Source: Evtepia sp. (GTDB taxonomy: Bacteria; Bacillota; Clostridia; Oscillospirales; Oscillospiraceae). From it: 32,654 bases of DNA. Position numbers and translations under genes: made by a program. This document shows positions 14,786 through 23,116 of the stretch, one piece after another. Where the stretch lies: NCBI GenBank assembly GCA_020025735.1, contig JAHHRP010000004.1:1-32654 (forward strand). The letters run 5' to 3'. Within the stretch, counting starts at the first letter, position 1. Every line of letters starts with the position of its first letter. Under the pieces are notes generated by a model. It searched no databases. It saw only the letters and a program-made list of their open reading frames with translations, and was not told where the DNA came from.

Positions 14786-15652
14786 GTGCGCGTGGTCTAT
14801 ATCGATCTCTTTCTGGTGCTGAATTTTGTGGTAAACTATTTGCTGCTGGTTTGTGCGGGTAAGCTGGATGGTGGTGAAATCCACCGTGGAAGGACAGCCT
14901 TAGCTGCTGTCTTGGGGGCAGCTTACGGTGCGGCGGCGCTACTGCCTGGGTGGGCGGTATTAGAGCATCCAGCCTGTAAAGGCGCTGCAGCGGTGGGAAT
15001 GCTCTTGACAGCATTTGGCCGATCAGAGCGGCTGCCTCGACGAGGGGCACTCTTTTTGGTTCTGTCCTGCGCTTTTGGTGGCGCACTACTTTTACTGTCA
15101 ATGGCGCGTGGAACCGATGGGATGGCTGGAGGATTGCTGGGTCCTTCGTTAGGGATGCGGGGAATCCTCATTGCAGCAGCTCTCAGCTATGGGGTTTTAT
15201 CCTTGTTGCTGGGGCGGCAGTTTTCACACACTCGAGCAGGGGGTGAACTAGAGGAACTTACCTTGGTGCATCAGGGTCGGTCAGTAACGCTGTTGGCTCT
15301 GCGGGATACAGGAAACACCCTCCAGGACCCAGTTACTGGTCGCCCGGTAGTAGTGGTGGAAGGGGAGAAGATTCAGACGCTGCTGCCAGAACTACCTCGT
15401 TTGGACCGGAAAAGCTTGTCAAAACCCGTGGAGCTTTTACGGGAGTTAGAAGGACAGACATCAGACCTTCGTTTACAGCTTCTGCCTTACCGGGCGATTG
15501 GAGTGGAGTGTGGGTTGTTGCTTGCTCTGCGGGTAGACCAGGTCTGTTGGGGGCACCGGGAGCATCGGAACTGTCTGACGGCCCTCTCACCGACCCCTCT
15601 GTCCGATGGAGGTGGCTACTGTGCCCTTATCGGTGGCCAGGAGGCAGGCTGA
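14786..15652 (+). CDS. spoIIGA: SpoIIGA, sigma-E processing aspartic protease
   Basis: The 288-residue protein has the SpoIIGA layout: an N-terminal membrane domain opening with a YIDLFLVLNFVVNYLLL helix and about five helices in residues 1-140, then a soluble protease domain with the catalytic Asp174-Thr-Gly-Asn motif. SpoIIGA sits in the sporulation septum of the mother cell and cleaves the pro-sequence from sigma-E after a signal from SpoIIR. The next gene is sigE, 29 nt downstream, the conserved pairing. I chose the GTG at 14786; a TTG at 14783 is equally placed behind the purine-rich site at 14770-14782. Length is slightly below the roughly 300 residues of B. subtilis. Confidence 0.93.
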   Translation: MRVVYIDLFLVLNFVVNYLLLVCAGKLDGGEIHRGRTALAAVLGAAYGAAALLPGWAVLEHPACKGAAAVGMLLTAFGRSERLPRRGALFLVLSCAFGGALLLLSMARGTDGMAGGLLGPSLGMRGILIAAALSYGVLSLLLGRQFSHTRAGGELEELTLVHQGRSVTLLALRDTGNTLQDPVTGRPVVVVEGEKIQTLLPELPRLDRKSLSKPVELLRELEGQTSDLRLQLLPYRAIGVECGLLLALRVDQVCWGHREHRNCLTALSPTPLSDGGGYCALIGGQEAG

Positions 15653-15681
15653 GCGGAAGGAAGAAGAAGGAGGGATGGGGG

Positions 15682-16422
15682 ATGAATCAAAGGAAGGACC
15701 GTTGGCGGTCTTGGTATTTGGCGTTACGGCGGTTTCTAGCACGCCGTCAACTTTGTTTGCCGGGAAAAATCATGTACATCGGTGGCAGTGATGTTTTGCC
15801 ACCACCCCTGAGCCGAGAGGAGGAGGGGGAACTCATTGCGCGTTTAGGGATGGGGGATGAGTGTGCTTCAGCCAGCCTCATTGAACACAATCTGCGCTTG
15901 GTGGTTTACATTGCCAGGCGGTTTGAGAACACGGGTATTAACATTGAAGATCTAATTTCTATTGGGACCATTGGACTGATTAAGGCAGTGGGAACGTATC
16001 AGCCCGCTAAAAAGATCAAGCTGGCCACCTATGCTTCTCGTTGTATTGAAAATGAAATCTTGATGCACCTGCGAAAGACTGCCAGCCTAAAAAGCGAGGT
16101 TCCTTTTGATGAGCCATTGAGTACTGACTGGAACGGCAATGAATTGCTTTTATCGGACATCCTTGGCACGGAGAGCGATTTGGTCATGAAACCCATGGAA
16201 GAAGATGCAGATCGGCAACTGTTGGCTGATGCCTTGGCCAAATTGCCAGCGCGGGAACGGGAGATTATTACCCTCCGTTTTGGCCTTGGAGGAAGACGGG
16301 AGCATACGCAGAAAGAGGTAGCAGACCACATGGGGATTTCTCAGTCGTATATCTCCCGCCTGGAAAAGCGGATCATTAGTCGCTTAAAGCGTGAGATTGT
16401 GAAAGTGATGGAAGTTCCATAA
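15682..16422 (+). CDS. sigE: RNA polymerase sporulation sigma factor sigma-E (pro form)
   Basis: The 246-residue product is close to the 239 residues of B. subtilis pro-sigma-E. It opens with a basic, amphipathic pro-sequence (about 1-32) that leads into the YIGGSDVLPPPLS region seen at the processing site of this factor. Region 2 (about 60-130, with the NLRLVVYIARRF and EDLISIGTIGLIKA motifs) and region 4 with a helix-turn-helix (KEVADHMGISQSYISRLEKR) follow. It drives early mother-cell transcription after SpoIIGA cleavage. AAGGAGGG lies 6 nt before the ATG at 15682; the frame open from 15508 overlaps spoIIGA and is not the start. Unlike many relatives, sigG does not follow. Confidence 0.95.
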   Translation: MNQRKDRWRSWYLALRRFLARRQLCLPGKIMYIGGSDVLPPPLSREEEGELIARLGMGDECASASLIEHNLRLVVYIARRFENTGINIEDLISIGTIGLIKAVGTYQPAKKIKLATYASRCIENEILMHLRKTASLKSEVPFDEPLSTDWNGNELLLSDILGTESDLVMKPMEEDADRQLLADALAKLPAREREIITLRFGLGGRREHTQKEVADHMGISQSYISRLEKRIISRLKREIVKVMEVP

Positions 16423-16424
16423 GG

Positions 16425-16465
16425 AAAAAGCTGGGCGGGGCGAAATGGCCTTGCCCAGCTTTTTT
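16425..16465 (+). terminator. Terminator of spoIIGA-sigE
   Basis: A stem pairs AAAGCTGGGC (from 16427) with GCCCAGCTTT (from 16453) and is followed by a T-run, directly after the sigE stop codon. Confidence 0.85.
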
Positions 16466-16562
16466 CCAAAGAATTTTTATGGGGCTCATTACCGCCAAAA
16501 AAGTAGGGTTTCTGGCTTTCGCTTTGGCAATTTTTGGGATAGAACCATTGGGTTTTGCATGC

Positions 16563-16578
16563 TATAATACGCTATAAT
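16563..16578 (+). promoter_or_regulatory. Two TATAAT elements 10 bp apart, possible promoter of the potassium uptake genes
   Basis: Perfect TATAAT sequences occur at 16563-16568 and 16573-16578, ahead of the gene starting at 16637. The best -35-like sequence (TTGGGT, 16548-16553) is 19 nt from the second. The rest of the gap 16466-16636 shows nothing I can name. Confidence 0.4.
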
Positions 16579-16636
16579 GTAAGAGGATCTATGGTAACCA
16601 TAGTTAGACCGCTCAGGCGGTGCGTTGGAGGGTGTC

Positions 16637-17983
16637 ATGAGGTTTTTGAGACGGAACAGGATCACACCTGCTCAGGTAGTGATTTTGGGATTTCTTTTCC
16701 AGATCCTGGTGGGAGCCTGTTTGCTTACCTTGCCAGTGTCCACCCAATCTGGGCAGAGAGCGCCTTTTTTGGACGCTTTGTTTACGGCAACTTCTGCCAC
16801 CTGTGTTACAGGATTGGTGGTTCAGGATACGGCCCAATACTGGTCTGCCTTTGGTCAGGGGATCATTCTGCTGCTCATCCAGGTGGGAGGTATGGGTGTT
16901 GTGACAATGGCAGTAGCCATCTCTATGTTTTCTGGCCGGAAGATCGGTCTGCGGGAACGGTGGGTAATGCAGGAATCTATCTCTGCCCCCCAGGTGGGGG
17001 GCATCGTGCGTATGACCAGCTTTATCCTAAAGACTGCGCTGCTGATCGAGGGAGTAGGAGCAATTCTTCTTGCTTTGCGCTTCTGTCCTGAGTTCGGGCT
17101 AGGGAAAGGAATCTGGTATGGAATTTTCCACTCCATCTCTGCCTTTTGTAATGCTGGATTTGATCTTATGGGAGAAAAAGCAGCGTTTTCCTCAATGACC
17201 TGGTATGCTGGAGATCTTTTGGTGAATATGGTCATTTGTCTGCTCATTGTTCTGGGTGGTCTGGGCTTTCTCACGTGGCAGGATATATCAGCCAATAAGT
17301 GGCATATAAGCCGTTATCGCCTACAAAGTAAGTTAATCTTGGTGATTACACTGGTGCTGCTGGTAGGCGGTGGACTATTCTATGGTTTATATGAGTTTTC
17401 TCAGCCTCAGTGGAAGGGTCTGAGCGGCACGGAACGTGGGCTTGCGTCGATTTTTCAGACGGTTGCCCCCCGAACAGCGGGTTTCAATACTGTGGATCTG
17501 ACCCAACTCAGTCAGCCGACAATTCTGATTACGATGCTGTTGATGCTGGTGGGTGGTTCTCCTGGTTCTACGGCGGGTGGATTTAAAACCACTACGTTAG
17601 CTGTGTTGATGTTGGCGGTGCTGGGGGTATTCCGCAGACAGAGTGGAGCAAGTGCCTTTGGACGTCGGCTGCCAGAGATCGTCATTCGCAACGCCTGTGC
17701 CCTGTTTGTGATTTATGTTCTCCTCTTTCTCACTGGAGGGTTGTTGATTTGTTGTATTGATGACATTCCTCTTCTCAGTGCCTTGTTTGAGTCGGCCTCA
17801 GCCATTGGGACTGTAGGACTGACCTTGGGTGTAACGACGCAAGTCTCTCCGGTTAGTCAGGTGATCCTGATTTTCCTCATGTACTTTGGCCGGGTGGGAG
17901 GCCTGACCATGATCTATGCCATGACCGCGCACCCTGGAGGAGTTTCCTCCCAGTATCCTCAAGAGCAGGTGACGGTGGGGTGA
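16637..17983 (+). CDS. ktrB: TrkH/KtrB-type potassium uptake channel subunit
   Basis: The 448-residue membrane protein has the four-fold pore repeat of the Trk/Ktr/HKT superfamily. The four selectivity-filter loops are recognisable: TSATCVTGL, SISAFCNAGFD, VAPRTAGFNT and SASAIGTVGLT, each with the key glycine. Its length (about 450) and gated intramembrane loop region (GGSPGSTAGGFKT) fit KtrB better than the longer proteobacterial TrkH. It transports K+ (often Na+-coupled) and needs a KtrA-type ring, encoded next. The ATG at 16637 follows GGAGGG closely (4 nt); a TTG at 16625 is the alternative. Confidence 0.88.
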   Translation: MRFLRRNRITPAQVVILGFLFQILVGACLLTLPVSTQSGQRAPFLDALFTATSATCVTGLVVQDTAQYWSAFGQGIILLLIQVGGMGVVTMAVAISMFSGRKIGLRERWVMQESISAPQVGGIVRMTSFILKTALLIEGVGAILLALRFCPEFGLGKGIWYGIFHSISAFCNAGFDLMGEKAAFSSMTWYAGDLLVNMVICLLIVLGGLGFLTWQDISANKWHISRYRLQSKLILVITLVLLVGGGLFYGLYEFSQPQWKGLSGTERGLASIFQTVAPRTAGFNTVDLTQLSQPTILITMLLMLVGGSPGSTAGGFKTTTLAVLMLAVLGVFRRQSGASAFGRRLPEIVIRNACALFVIYVLLFLTGGLLICCIDDIPLLSALFESASAIGTVGLTLGVTTQVSPVSQVILIFLMYFGRVGGLTMIYAMTAHPGGVSSQYPQEQVTVG

Positions 17984-18011
17984 ATATGCCCCAGAAAGGA
18001 CAAAAGAATCC

Positions 18012-18659
18012 ATGAAATCAGTGTTGCTCATTGGCCTTGGTCGCTTTGGCTGGCAAATGGCTGAGAAATTACAAGAGCTTCGCCATCAGGTTCTGGCAGT
18101 GGACAAGGAGGAAGTGCGAGTTAATGATATCCTTCCTCTTGTGACCAACGCCCAGATTGGAGATGGTACCAACGAAGCGTTTATTGCTTCCCTTGGTGTA
18201 CGGAACTTTGATTTGTGTGTGGTGGCTATTGGAGACGATTTTCAAAGTTCTTTGGAAACCACAGCGCTGCTCAAAGAACATGGGGCTCCTTTTGTTTTGG
18301 CCCGGGCTTGCAGTCAGGTCCACGAGAAATTTCTCCGGCGTAACGGGGCCGATGATGTGGTTTATCCAGAAAAGCAGATGGCACGTTGGGCGGCGGTCCG
18401 GTATAGTGCTGACCATGTGTTTGATTATGTGGCCATGACACAGGAACACGCCATTTTTGAGACAACGGTACCTTCATCCTGGGTGGGAAAGTCCATTGTA
18501 GAGTTGGCAGTGCGTCAGCGATACCATATCAATATTCTGGCGGTCAAGTCTGGGGAGCACATAAAGTTCCTGCCTGGCCCTGAACATTGTTTCCGGGAGG
18601 GCGAGAGTATCTATGTTTTGGGAGAGAACCGGGATGTACAGAAGTTTGTGAAGTTATGA
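18012..18659 (+). CDS. ktrA: KtrA/TrkA potassium channel regulatory subunit
   Basis: The 215-residue protein starts with the Rossmann dinucleotide motif GLGRFG (8-13) of an RCK-N domain and ends with an RCK-C domain (about 135-215, with SWVGKSIVEL and REGESIYVLG). KtrA-type proteins form a cytoplasmic octameric ring that gates KtrB on ATP/ADP or NAD(H) binding, and RCK-C domains often bind cyclic di-AMP. It begins 28 nt after the channel gene, so the two form an operon, which ends at the hairpin at 18700-18740. AAAGGA precedes the ATG. Confidence 0.9.
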   Translation: MKSVLLIGLGRFGWQMAEKLQELRHQVLAVDKEEVRVNDILPLVTNAQIGDGTNEAFIASLGVRNFDLCVVAIGDDFQSSLETTALLKEHGAPFVLARACSQVHEKFLRRNGADDVVYPEKQMARWAAVRYSADHVFDYVAMTQEHAIFETTVPSSWVGKSIVELAVRQRYHINILAVKSGEHIKFLPGPEHCFREGESIYVLGENRDVQKFVKL

Positions 18660-18699
18660 GGAGCATCCAGGGTTGAACGGGAACAGACAATGACAAAAT

Positions 18700-18740
18700 G
18701 CCCCCTGACGTAGGAGTCTGAACTCTCTACATCAGGGGGC
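18700..18740. terminator. Hairpin terminator between convergent ktrA and putP
   Basis: A 14-bp stem with one wobble pair (18700-18713 with 18727-18740) lies between two convergent genes. T-tracts are weak on the plus strand; the minus-strand side reads TTTTGTC. Confidence 0.7.
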
Positions 18741-18796
18741 GTTGCTCTGTAAAGGGGGGTATGTTGTTATGCCAAGATGTGGGTTGCGAGAGGGAA

Positions 18797-20332
18797 TTAT
18801 TTTTTCACAGCCTCGAATTCATCCACAATCTCCTGAGCAGGTGGTGCAGTGGCCAGAGAGACGACAACAATCACCAAGGAAGAAATGAGGAAGGCGGGCA
18901 GCAGCTCATAGATAGACCAGGCACCGCCGATGGGGGCGATCAGGTATTTCCAGACAAAGACCATCAGGCCGCCAGCGATCATACCGGCGATAGCACCTTG
19001 CTTGTTGGTCCGCTTCCAGAACAGAGAGAAGAGAACCAGTGGACCAAAAACGGCACCAAAACCCGCCCAAGCGAAAGCGACAATGTTGAAGACGGAGTTT
19101 TCTGGATTCCAGGCCAGGAAAATGCCAACAATGGCGATGCCCACGACAGTGCACCGGGCAGTGATCATAGAGGCTTTGGCGCTTAGTTTTACCCCGAAAA
19201 AGTCTTGGATAAGGTCATGGGACATACTGGAGGCAGCGGCCAACAGCTGGGAATCGGCAGTGGACATAGTGGAGGCCAGGATGCCAGCCAGGACGAGACC
19301 GGCGACAAGGGCAAAGAAGACACCGTGCTGACTGAGCAGATTGGCCAGCTGGATGATGATGGTCTCTGACTCGGCGCTGGTGGTCAGGAAGGGGAGCTTG
19401 CCCGCCTTGGTAACGCTGTAGCCGACAATGCCAATCAAGATGGCGATAAACATGGAGATGAGGACCCAAACGGTGGCAATGCGCCGGGAGGTTTTCAGTT
19501 TGCTGTCATCCTCAATGGCCATGAATCGCAGCAGGATGTGTGGCATTCCGAAGTAGCCCAAGCCCCAAGCTAAGGTAGAAACGATATTCAGGGCACTGTA
19601 AGTAGAGGTTTGTCCTGTGGTTACATCGAAGCCCTGGGTCATGTTGAGGTAACCGGGCAGGGCATTTGCGTTTGCGCTGATAACCTCTATGCCGCCTGCT
19701 TGCTGGATACCGAACAAGACGATGAAGATGAGGGCGAATGTCATGATGATGCTCTGGATCAGGTCAGTAGTGGAGACAGCCAGGAAGCCGCCCAACACCG
19801 TGTAGCCGATGACCACGATGGCACCGATAATCATGGCCTGATGGTAATTGGCGCCAAAGAGACTGTTAAATAGGGTGCCGATTGCCTTAAAGCCTGAGGC
19901 AGTATAGGGGATGAAAAAGATCAGGATGAACACAGCAGCGATGCAGGAGAGTGCATGGCGCTGATCCCGGTACCGACGAGAGAAGAAACCGGGGATGGTG
20001 ATGGCACCCAGATGAGCGGAGTAGCGGCGCAGGCGTCTGGCTACGATGAGCCAGTTGAGATAGGTGCCGATGGCAAGACCGATGGCGGTCCAACCGACTT
20101 CCGCTACGCCGCTCAGGTAAGCCAGGCCAGGCAGGCCCATAAGCAGATAGCTGCTCATATCTGAAGCCTCAGCACTCATAGCGGTGACGATGGGGCCAAG
20201 TTTGCGGCCGCCTAGGTAGAACTCATGGGAGCTGGAGCCACCGCCTTTGCGGCTGCAGTAGACACCCACCAGCACCATAGCCACCAGATAGATAGCGATG
20301 GTGGCGATGATACACAGTTGTGATGTGGACAT
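18797..20332 (-). CDS. putP: Sodium/proline symporter, SSF family (PutP-type)
   Basis: The 511-residue protein has about 13 membrane helices and the PutP signature near residue 53 (MSAEASDMSSYLLMGLPG), which includes the Ser/Asp residues of the Na+ and substrate sites in E. coli PutP. Other matches are the IVARRLRRYS and IPGFFSRRY segments and the MSTADSQLLAAASSMSHDL region around 360. It imports L-proline with Na+; other SSF substrates cannot be ruled out from sequence. AGAGGA precedes the ATG. It has its own promoter (20415-20443), overlapped by repeats that look like an operator, and a TetR gene lies just upstream. Confidence 0.9.
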   Translation of the reverse strand: MSTSQLCIIATIAIYLVAMVLVGVYCSRKGGGSSSHEFYLGGRKLGPIVTAMSAEASDMSSYLLMGLPGLAYLSGVAEVGWTAIGLAIGTYLNWLIVARRLRRYSAHLGAITIPGFFSRRYRDQRHALSCIAAVFILIFFIPYTASGFKAIGTLFNSLFGANYHQAMIIGAIVVIGYTVLGGFLAVSTTDLIQSIIMTFALIFIVLFGIQQAGGIEVISANANALPGYLNMTQGFDVTTGQTSTYSALNIVSTLAWGLGYFGMPHILLRFMAIEDDSKLKTSRRIATVWVLISMFIAILIGIVGYSVTKAGKLPFLTTSAESETIIIQLANLLSQHGVFFALVAGLVLAGILASTMSTADSQLLAAASSMSHDLIQDFFGVKLSAKASMITARCTVVGIAIVGIFLAWNPENSVFNIVAFAWAGFGAVFGPLVLFSLFWKRTNKQGAIAGMIAGGLMVFVWKYLIAPIGGAWSIYELLPAFLISSLVIVVVSLATAPPAQEIVDEFEAVKK

Positions 20333-20414
20333 GTGGAACGATCCTCTCTTTTCTTTCTGGAATAGCGAACTGCCATAGAAATTTGCGGGAATAGGGCAGA
20401 ACGCTTAGGATCTT

Positions 20415-20443
20415 ATCATAGCACGACGAAATATAGAACGCAA
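20415..20443 (-). promoter_or_regulatory. Promoter of putP
   Basis: On the minus strand TTGCGT (20438-20443) is 17 nt from TATGAT (20415-20420). The transcript would begin near 20408, about 75 nt before the ATG. The -35 lies inside the leftmost copy of the repeat cluster at 20435-20483. Confidence 0.65.
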
Positions 20444-20483
20444 TACAGAACGCAGTATAGACTAAAGTCTGTACTGCGTTCTG
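20435..20483. promoter_or_regulatory. Operator-like cluster: 18-bp inverted repeat plus a third direct copy
   Basis: An inverted repeat pairs 20446-20463 with 20466-20483 with one mismatch and a 2-bp centre. A further AGAACGCA copy at 20435-20442 lies 12 bp from the copy at 20447-20454 in the same orientation and covers the putP -35. The layout suits repression by a dimeric regulator such as the adjacent TetR protein. The absence of a T-run on the minus strand makes a terminator for tetR less likely, though not excluded. Confidence 0.55.
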
Positions 20484-20521
20484 ATAATTTGTAAAATTCT
20501 CTTTATTTTAAAAGAGTTTCT

Positions 20522-21130
20522 TCAGGAACGATCTTTAGACGAATTGTCGGGATAGAAATCAGATAGAAAAATGGGAAGCTGACGGGCAGCGTACTCGCCT
20601 AAGGGATACTCTCCTCCACACAGACACCAGTCATACAGCAGTGCGCGTTCACACAGAGCATAGACCTTCACCATATCATTGACACTGCGGGTTTGAGAGA
20701 GTTGCCCGGCCTGCTGACCTTCCGCAATGATCCGCCGGAGCAGGCGGTAATAGATCCGCTTGTGGTCCAGCAAGTGGCGCTCCCCGTTGGTGACCAGCTG
20801 GGTAGACAGCAATCGAGCCAACAGATCCATAGAGACACTGTTTTCGATCATCCGAAATAGCTCACTGTTGAGAAACAGGAGTTTTTCCATGGCTGGCATA
20901 TCTGGCTCCATGGCTTCCTGGAGATCCAGATATTTTTGGTCAAAAAGGTCACTTAATGTGCTAAGAAGCGCATCCTTCCCATCAAAGTAGTGATAGAAGG
21001 AGCCTTTGGATGTGCTGGAGAAGTCGATGATCTCTTCCACAGTGGTGTCCTCATACCCCTGTTCATAAAAGAGATGCCAGGCAGCTTCTACAATTTTACC
21101 GCGCGTGTTCCGGGCGTTTTTTTTGGCCAT
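20522..21130 (-). CDS. TetR-family transcriptional regulator
   Basis: The 202-residue protein has an N-terminal TetR HTH (about 8-55) with the typical TTVEEIIDFSSTSKGSFYHYF recognition region ending in KDALL, followed by an all-helical ligand domain. The ATG at 21130 is chosen for AAGGAG 6 nt upstream; a TTG at 21154 overlaps the alaX stop. It ends about 190 nt ahead of putP, and the operator-like repeats lie in that gap, so putP is a likely target. Ligand unknown. Confidence 0.85.
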   Translation of the reverse strand: MAKKNARNTRGKIVEAAWHLFYEQGYEDTTVEEIIDFSSTSKGSFYHYFDGKDALLSTLSDLFDQKYLDLQEAMEPDMPAMEKLLFLNSELFRMIENSVSMDLLARLLSTQLVTNGERHLLDHKRIYYRLLRRIIAEGQQAGQLSQTRSVNDMVKVYALCERALLYDWCLCGGEYPLGEYAARQLPIFLSDFYPDNSSKDRS

Positions 21131-21150
21131 GGGAGTCTCCTTCCTGGGGC

Positions 21151-22299
21151 TCAACAGAAGTAGGCCAGGATGGCCTCGCGGTTGGCGGTCAGCGAACCTT
21201 GAATCATTGTGGGTTGTCCACCGCCCTTACCACGCAATGCCTGATTGATCTCTTTGCTTTTGGCGCGAAGGTCTACGGTTTTGCTGCCCATGACGTAGCG
21301 GTAACCATCTTGGTCCGAACCAGAGAAGACAGCGCAGATGCCACCACAAGTTTCCATACCCGCATTGGCCAGTGTCCGAAGACTGTCTGCATCCAGGTTA
21401 TCTTCAAAGAGGCACAGATTACCTTCCGTCTGCGGCAGGGTCTTTCTTTTCTCGGCCATGAGGGCTTGCCGGGCCTCCTTCAAGGCAAAAGTCAGGTCCT
21501 GAAGCTCTTGCTTTAGCCGTGCAACACCCTGCGCGGCATGGGGCTGTTTGACGGATAAGGCGGCAGAGATGGCGGCGATGTTTTCCTGTTTGACGCGGTA
21601 GTCCTCCAGTGCGAGTTGTCCGGCTACCATCCATAGGCGGATCCCACCTCGGTGACGCATGGCATCGACCAACTTCACAAGACCGATTTCTCCAGTGTGA
21701 TTGACGTGAGGGGCGCAGCAGGCACATACGTCACATTCAGAGATGGTGACAATACGTACGTTTTCGGTTAAATCCAGTTTGCTCCGATAGTCCAACGTAT
21801 TTAAAACCTCTGGGGGGGGATATTCGGCAGTAACAGGACGGTTTTCAGTGATGATCTGATTGGCTAGCGTTTCAATGGTAGTCAGCTGATCGGGAGTCAG
21901 TTCTTTGTCAAAATCCAGAATGACTTCTTGTTCTCCCATGTGGAAGCCTACATTGGTGCAGCCGTAAAGACGGTGTGCAAGACCCGAGAGCACATGCTCC
22001 CCAGAGTGGCACTGCATCCGACGGAACCGGAGGGGCCAGTCTAAGTTTCCGGTGACAGTCTGCCCAGGGGTGAGTGGGCCATCTGCGATGTGGATGATGG
22101 CGTCTCCCTTTTCCCGTACATCGAGAACATGGACCTGGTCTAACGTCCCTTGGTCGGCAGGTTGGCCTCCACCCTCAGGGAAAAAGGCGGTTTGGTCCAG
22201 AACGACGTGCCACTTGCCCGGTTCTCCAGGGGAGCAGGAGAGGACGGTGGCGGAAAAGGTTTGGCAATGGCTGTCCTGATCGTAGAGTTTGGTTGTCAT
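21151..22299 (-). CDS. AlaX-type alanyl-tRNA editing hydrolase with DHHA1 domain
   Basis: The 382-residue protein is the long AlaX form. It has an AlaRS-like N-terminal part (TAFFPEGGGQPADQG, 38-52), the editing-site zinc ligands H98-x3-H102 and C194-x3-H198, a coiled-coil region near 250-290, and a C-terminal DHHA1 domain (GGICAVFSG and GKGGGQP motifs). AlaX proteins hydrolyse Ser-tRNA(Ala), and sometimes Gly-tRNA(Ala), in trans. The ATG at 22299 overlaps the stop of the acetyltransferase gene by an ATGA, which supports this start over the one at 22350 and suggests coupled translation. Confidence 0.9.
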   Translation of the reverse strand: MTTKLYDQDSHCQTFSATVLSCSPGEPGKWHVVLDQTAFFPEGGGQPADQGTLDQVHVLDVREKGDAIIHIADGPLTPGQTVTGNLDWPLRFRRMQCHSGEHVLSGLAHRLYGCTNVGFHMGEQEVILDFDKELTPDQLTTIETLANQIITENRPVTAEYPPPEVLNTLDYRSKLDLTENVRIVTISECDVCACCAPHVNHTGEIGLVKLVDAMRHRGGIRLWMVAGQLALEDYRVKQENIAAISAALSVKQPHAAQGVARLKQELQDLTFALKEARQALMAEKRKTLPQTEGNLCLFEDNLDADSLRTLANAGMETCGGICAVFSGSDQDGYRYVMGSKTVDLRAKSKEINQALRGKGGGQPTMIQGSLTANREAILAYFC

Positions 22300-22826
22300 G
22301 GTAATGGGAGTCCTTCTTTCGTGGAGTCTTTTTGTTTTCCATAGATACATAGATCATAGGTGCATCCATTCTTCACAACGGCGTTTGTCAGGCGTCCTTC
22401 GAGAAGGAATCCATTCTTTTCCAGCGCTTTTATTGAAGCGACATTGGGTTGATGCACCAAGCCGGTGATATGGATAATATCCAAGGCAGAAAATGCAATG
22501 GAACAAATGTAGTTGATGGCTTCGGTCATAATCCCTTGCGACCAGTAGTCTGAGTGGAGAAAATAGCCGATCTCAGCATCCTTGGAGGAAGCATCCTCTT
22601 TTTGCTCAATAGAAATCGTGCCAACAATCCGTCCGTTTACAACAATGGCACGAAAAATTCCGTTGATGCCATCCCGTTCCGCGACCAGATTCAGCCACCA
22701 GAGGGCATCCTCTTCTGTGTAGGGAAAGGGGAGTCGATTGGTCAAATAGGTTCGATCAACAGCATTACAAATAGCGATTAAATCTTTTTTGCTGTCTTTT
22801 GACCATGGGGTTAGTTTCATGTTCAT
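22296..22826 (-). CDS. GNAT-family acetyltransferase (RimJ/RimL-like)
   Basis: The 176-residue protein has the RimJ-like GNAT pattern: an IVGTISIEQ strand, an EIGYFLHSDYWSQGIMTEA acetyl-CoA-binding segment, and NVASIKALEKNGFLLEG near the C-terminus. Such enzymes acetylate N-terminal amines or small molecules; the substrate here cannot be told. AAGGAA lies about 10 nt before the ATG at 22826; the frame is open further upstream, but that part overlaps the promoter. It is the first gene of an operon with alaX and probably tetR. Confidence 0.82.
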   Translation of the reverse strand: MNMKLTPWSKDSKKDLIAICNAVDRTYLTNRLPFPYTEEDALWWLNLVAERDGINGIFRAIVVNGRIVGTISIEQKEDASSKDAEIGYFLHSDYWSQGIMTEAINYICSIAFSALDIIHITGLVHQPNVASIKALEKNGFLLEGRLTNAVVKNGCTYDLCIYGKQKDSTKEGLPLP

Positions 22827-22896
22827 CTCGTTGCAGTTCCTTATAAATTGAGATCCAAATATAGTTTGGAACATCTTTGTGTGCTTTGTTGTAATC

Positions 22897-22905
22897 ATTG
22901 TATCA
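22897..22905 (-). promoter_or_regulatory. Extended -10 element for the acetyltransferase-alaX operon
   Basis: The minus strand reads TGATACAAT, about 70 nt before the start codon. The -35 at 17-nt spacing (TGTCAT) is poor, as often with extended -10 promoters. Confidence 0.5.
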
Positions 22906-23000
22906 TGCTTTCCAACCAAATGACAGGAAAATTTTGAATGGATAAGGAGACAAGGGTGGTACTTCTGATGAACAAGAAAAAAGAGGCTTCCTTTATTCAT

Positions 23001-23044
23001 CAAAAACAGACAGCAGCCGAAAGTTTTAGACGGCCGCTGTCTGC
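23001..23044 (-). terminator. Rho-independent terminator of asnA
   Basis: A 12-bp stem with one mismatch (23007-23018 with 23032-23043) is followed on the minus strand by five T residues (23002-23006). Confidence 0.75.
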
Positions 23045-23116
23045 ATTACAAGCGCCAGCCATGGGGAATGGTCAAGCGTATTACAGGGGATAACTAGGAT
23101 GATAGGAAGAGAGATG

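Noticed and set aside
22827..23003. N-terminal extension of the acetyltransferase
   Set aside because: The extra codons overlap the promoter element at 22897-22905, lack a ribosome site and precede the normal GNAT start.
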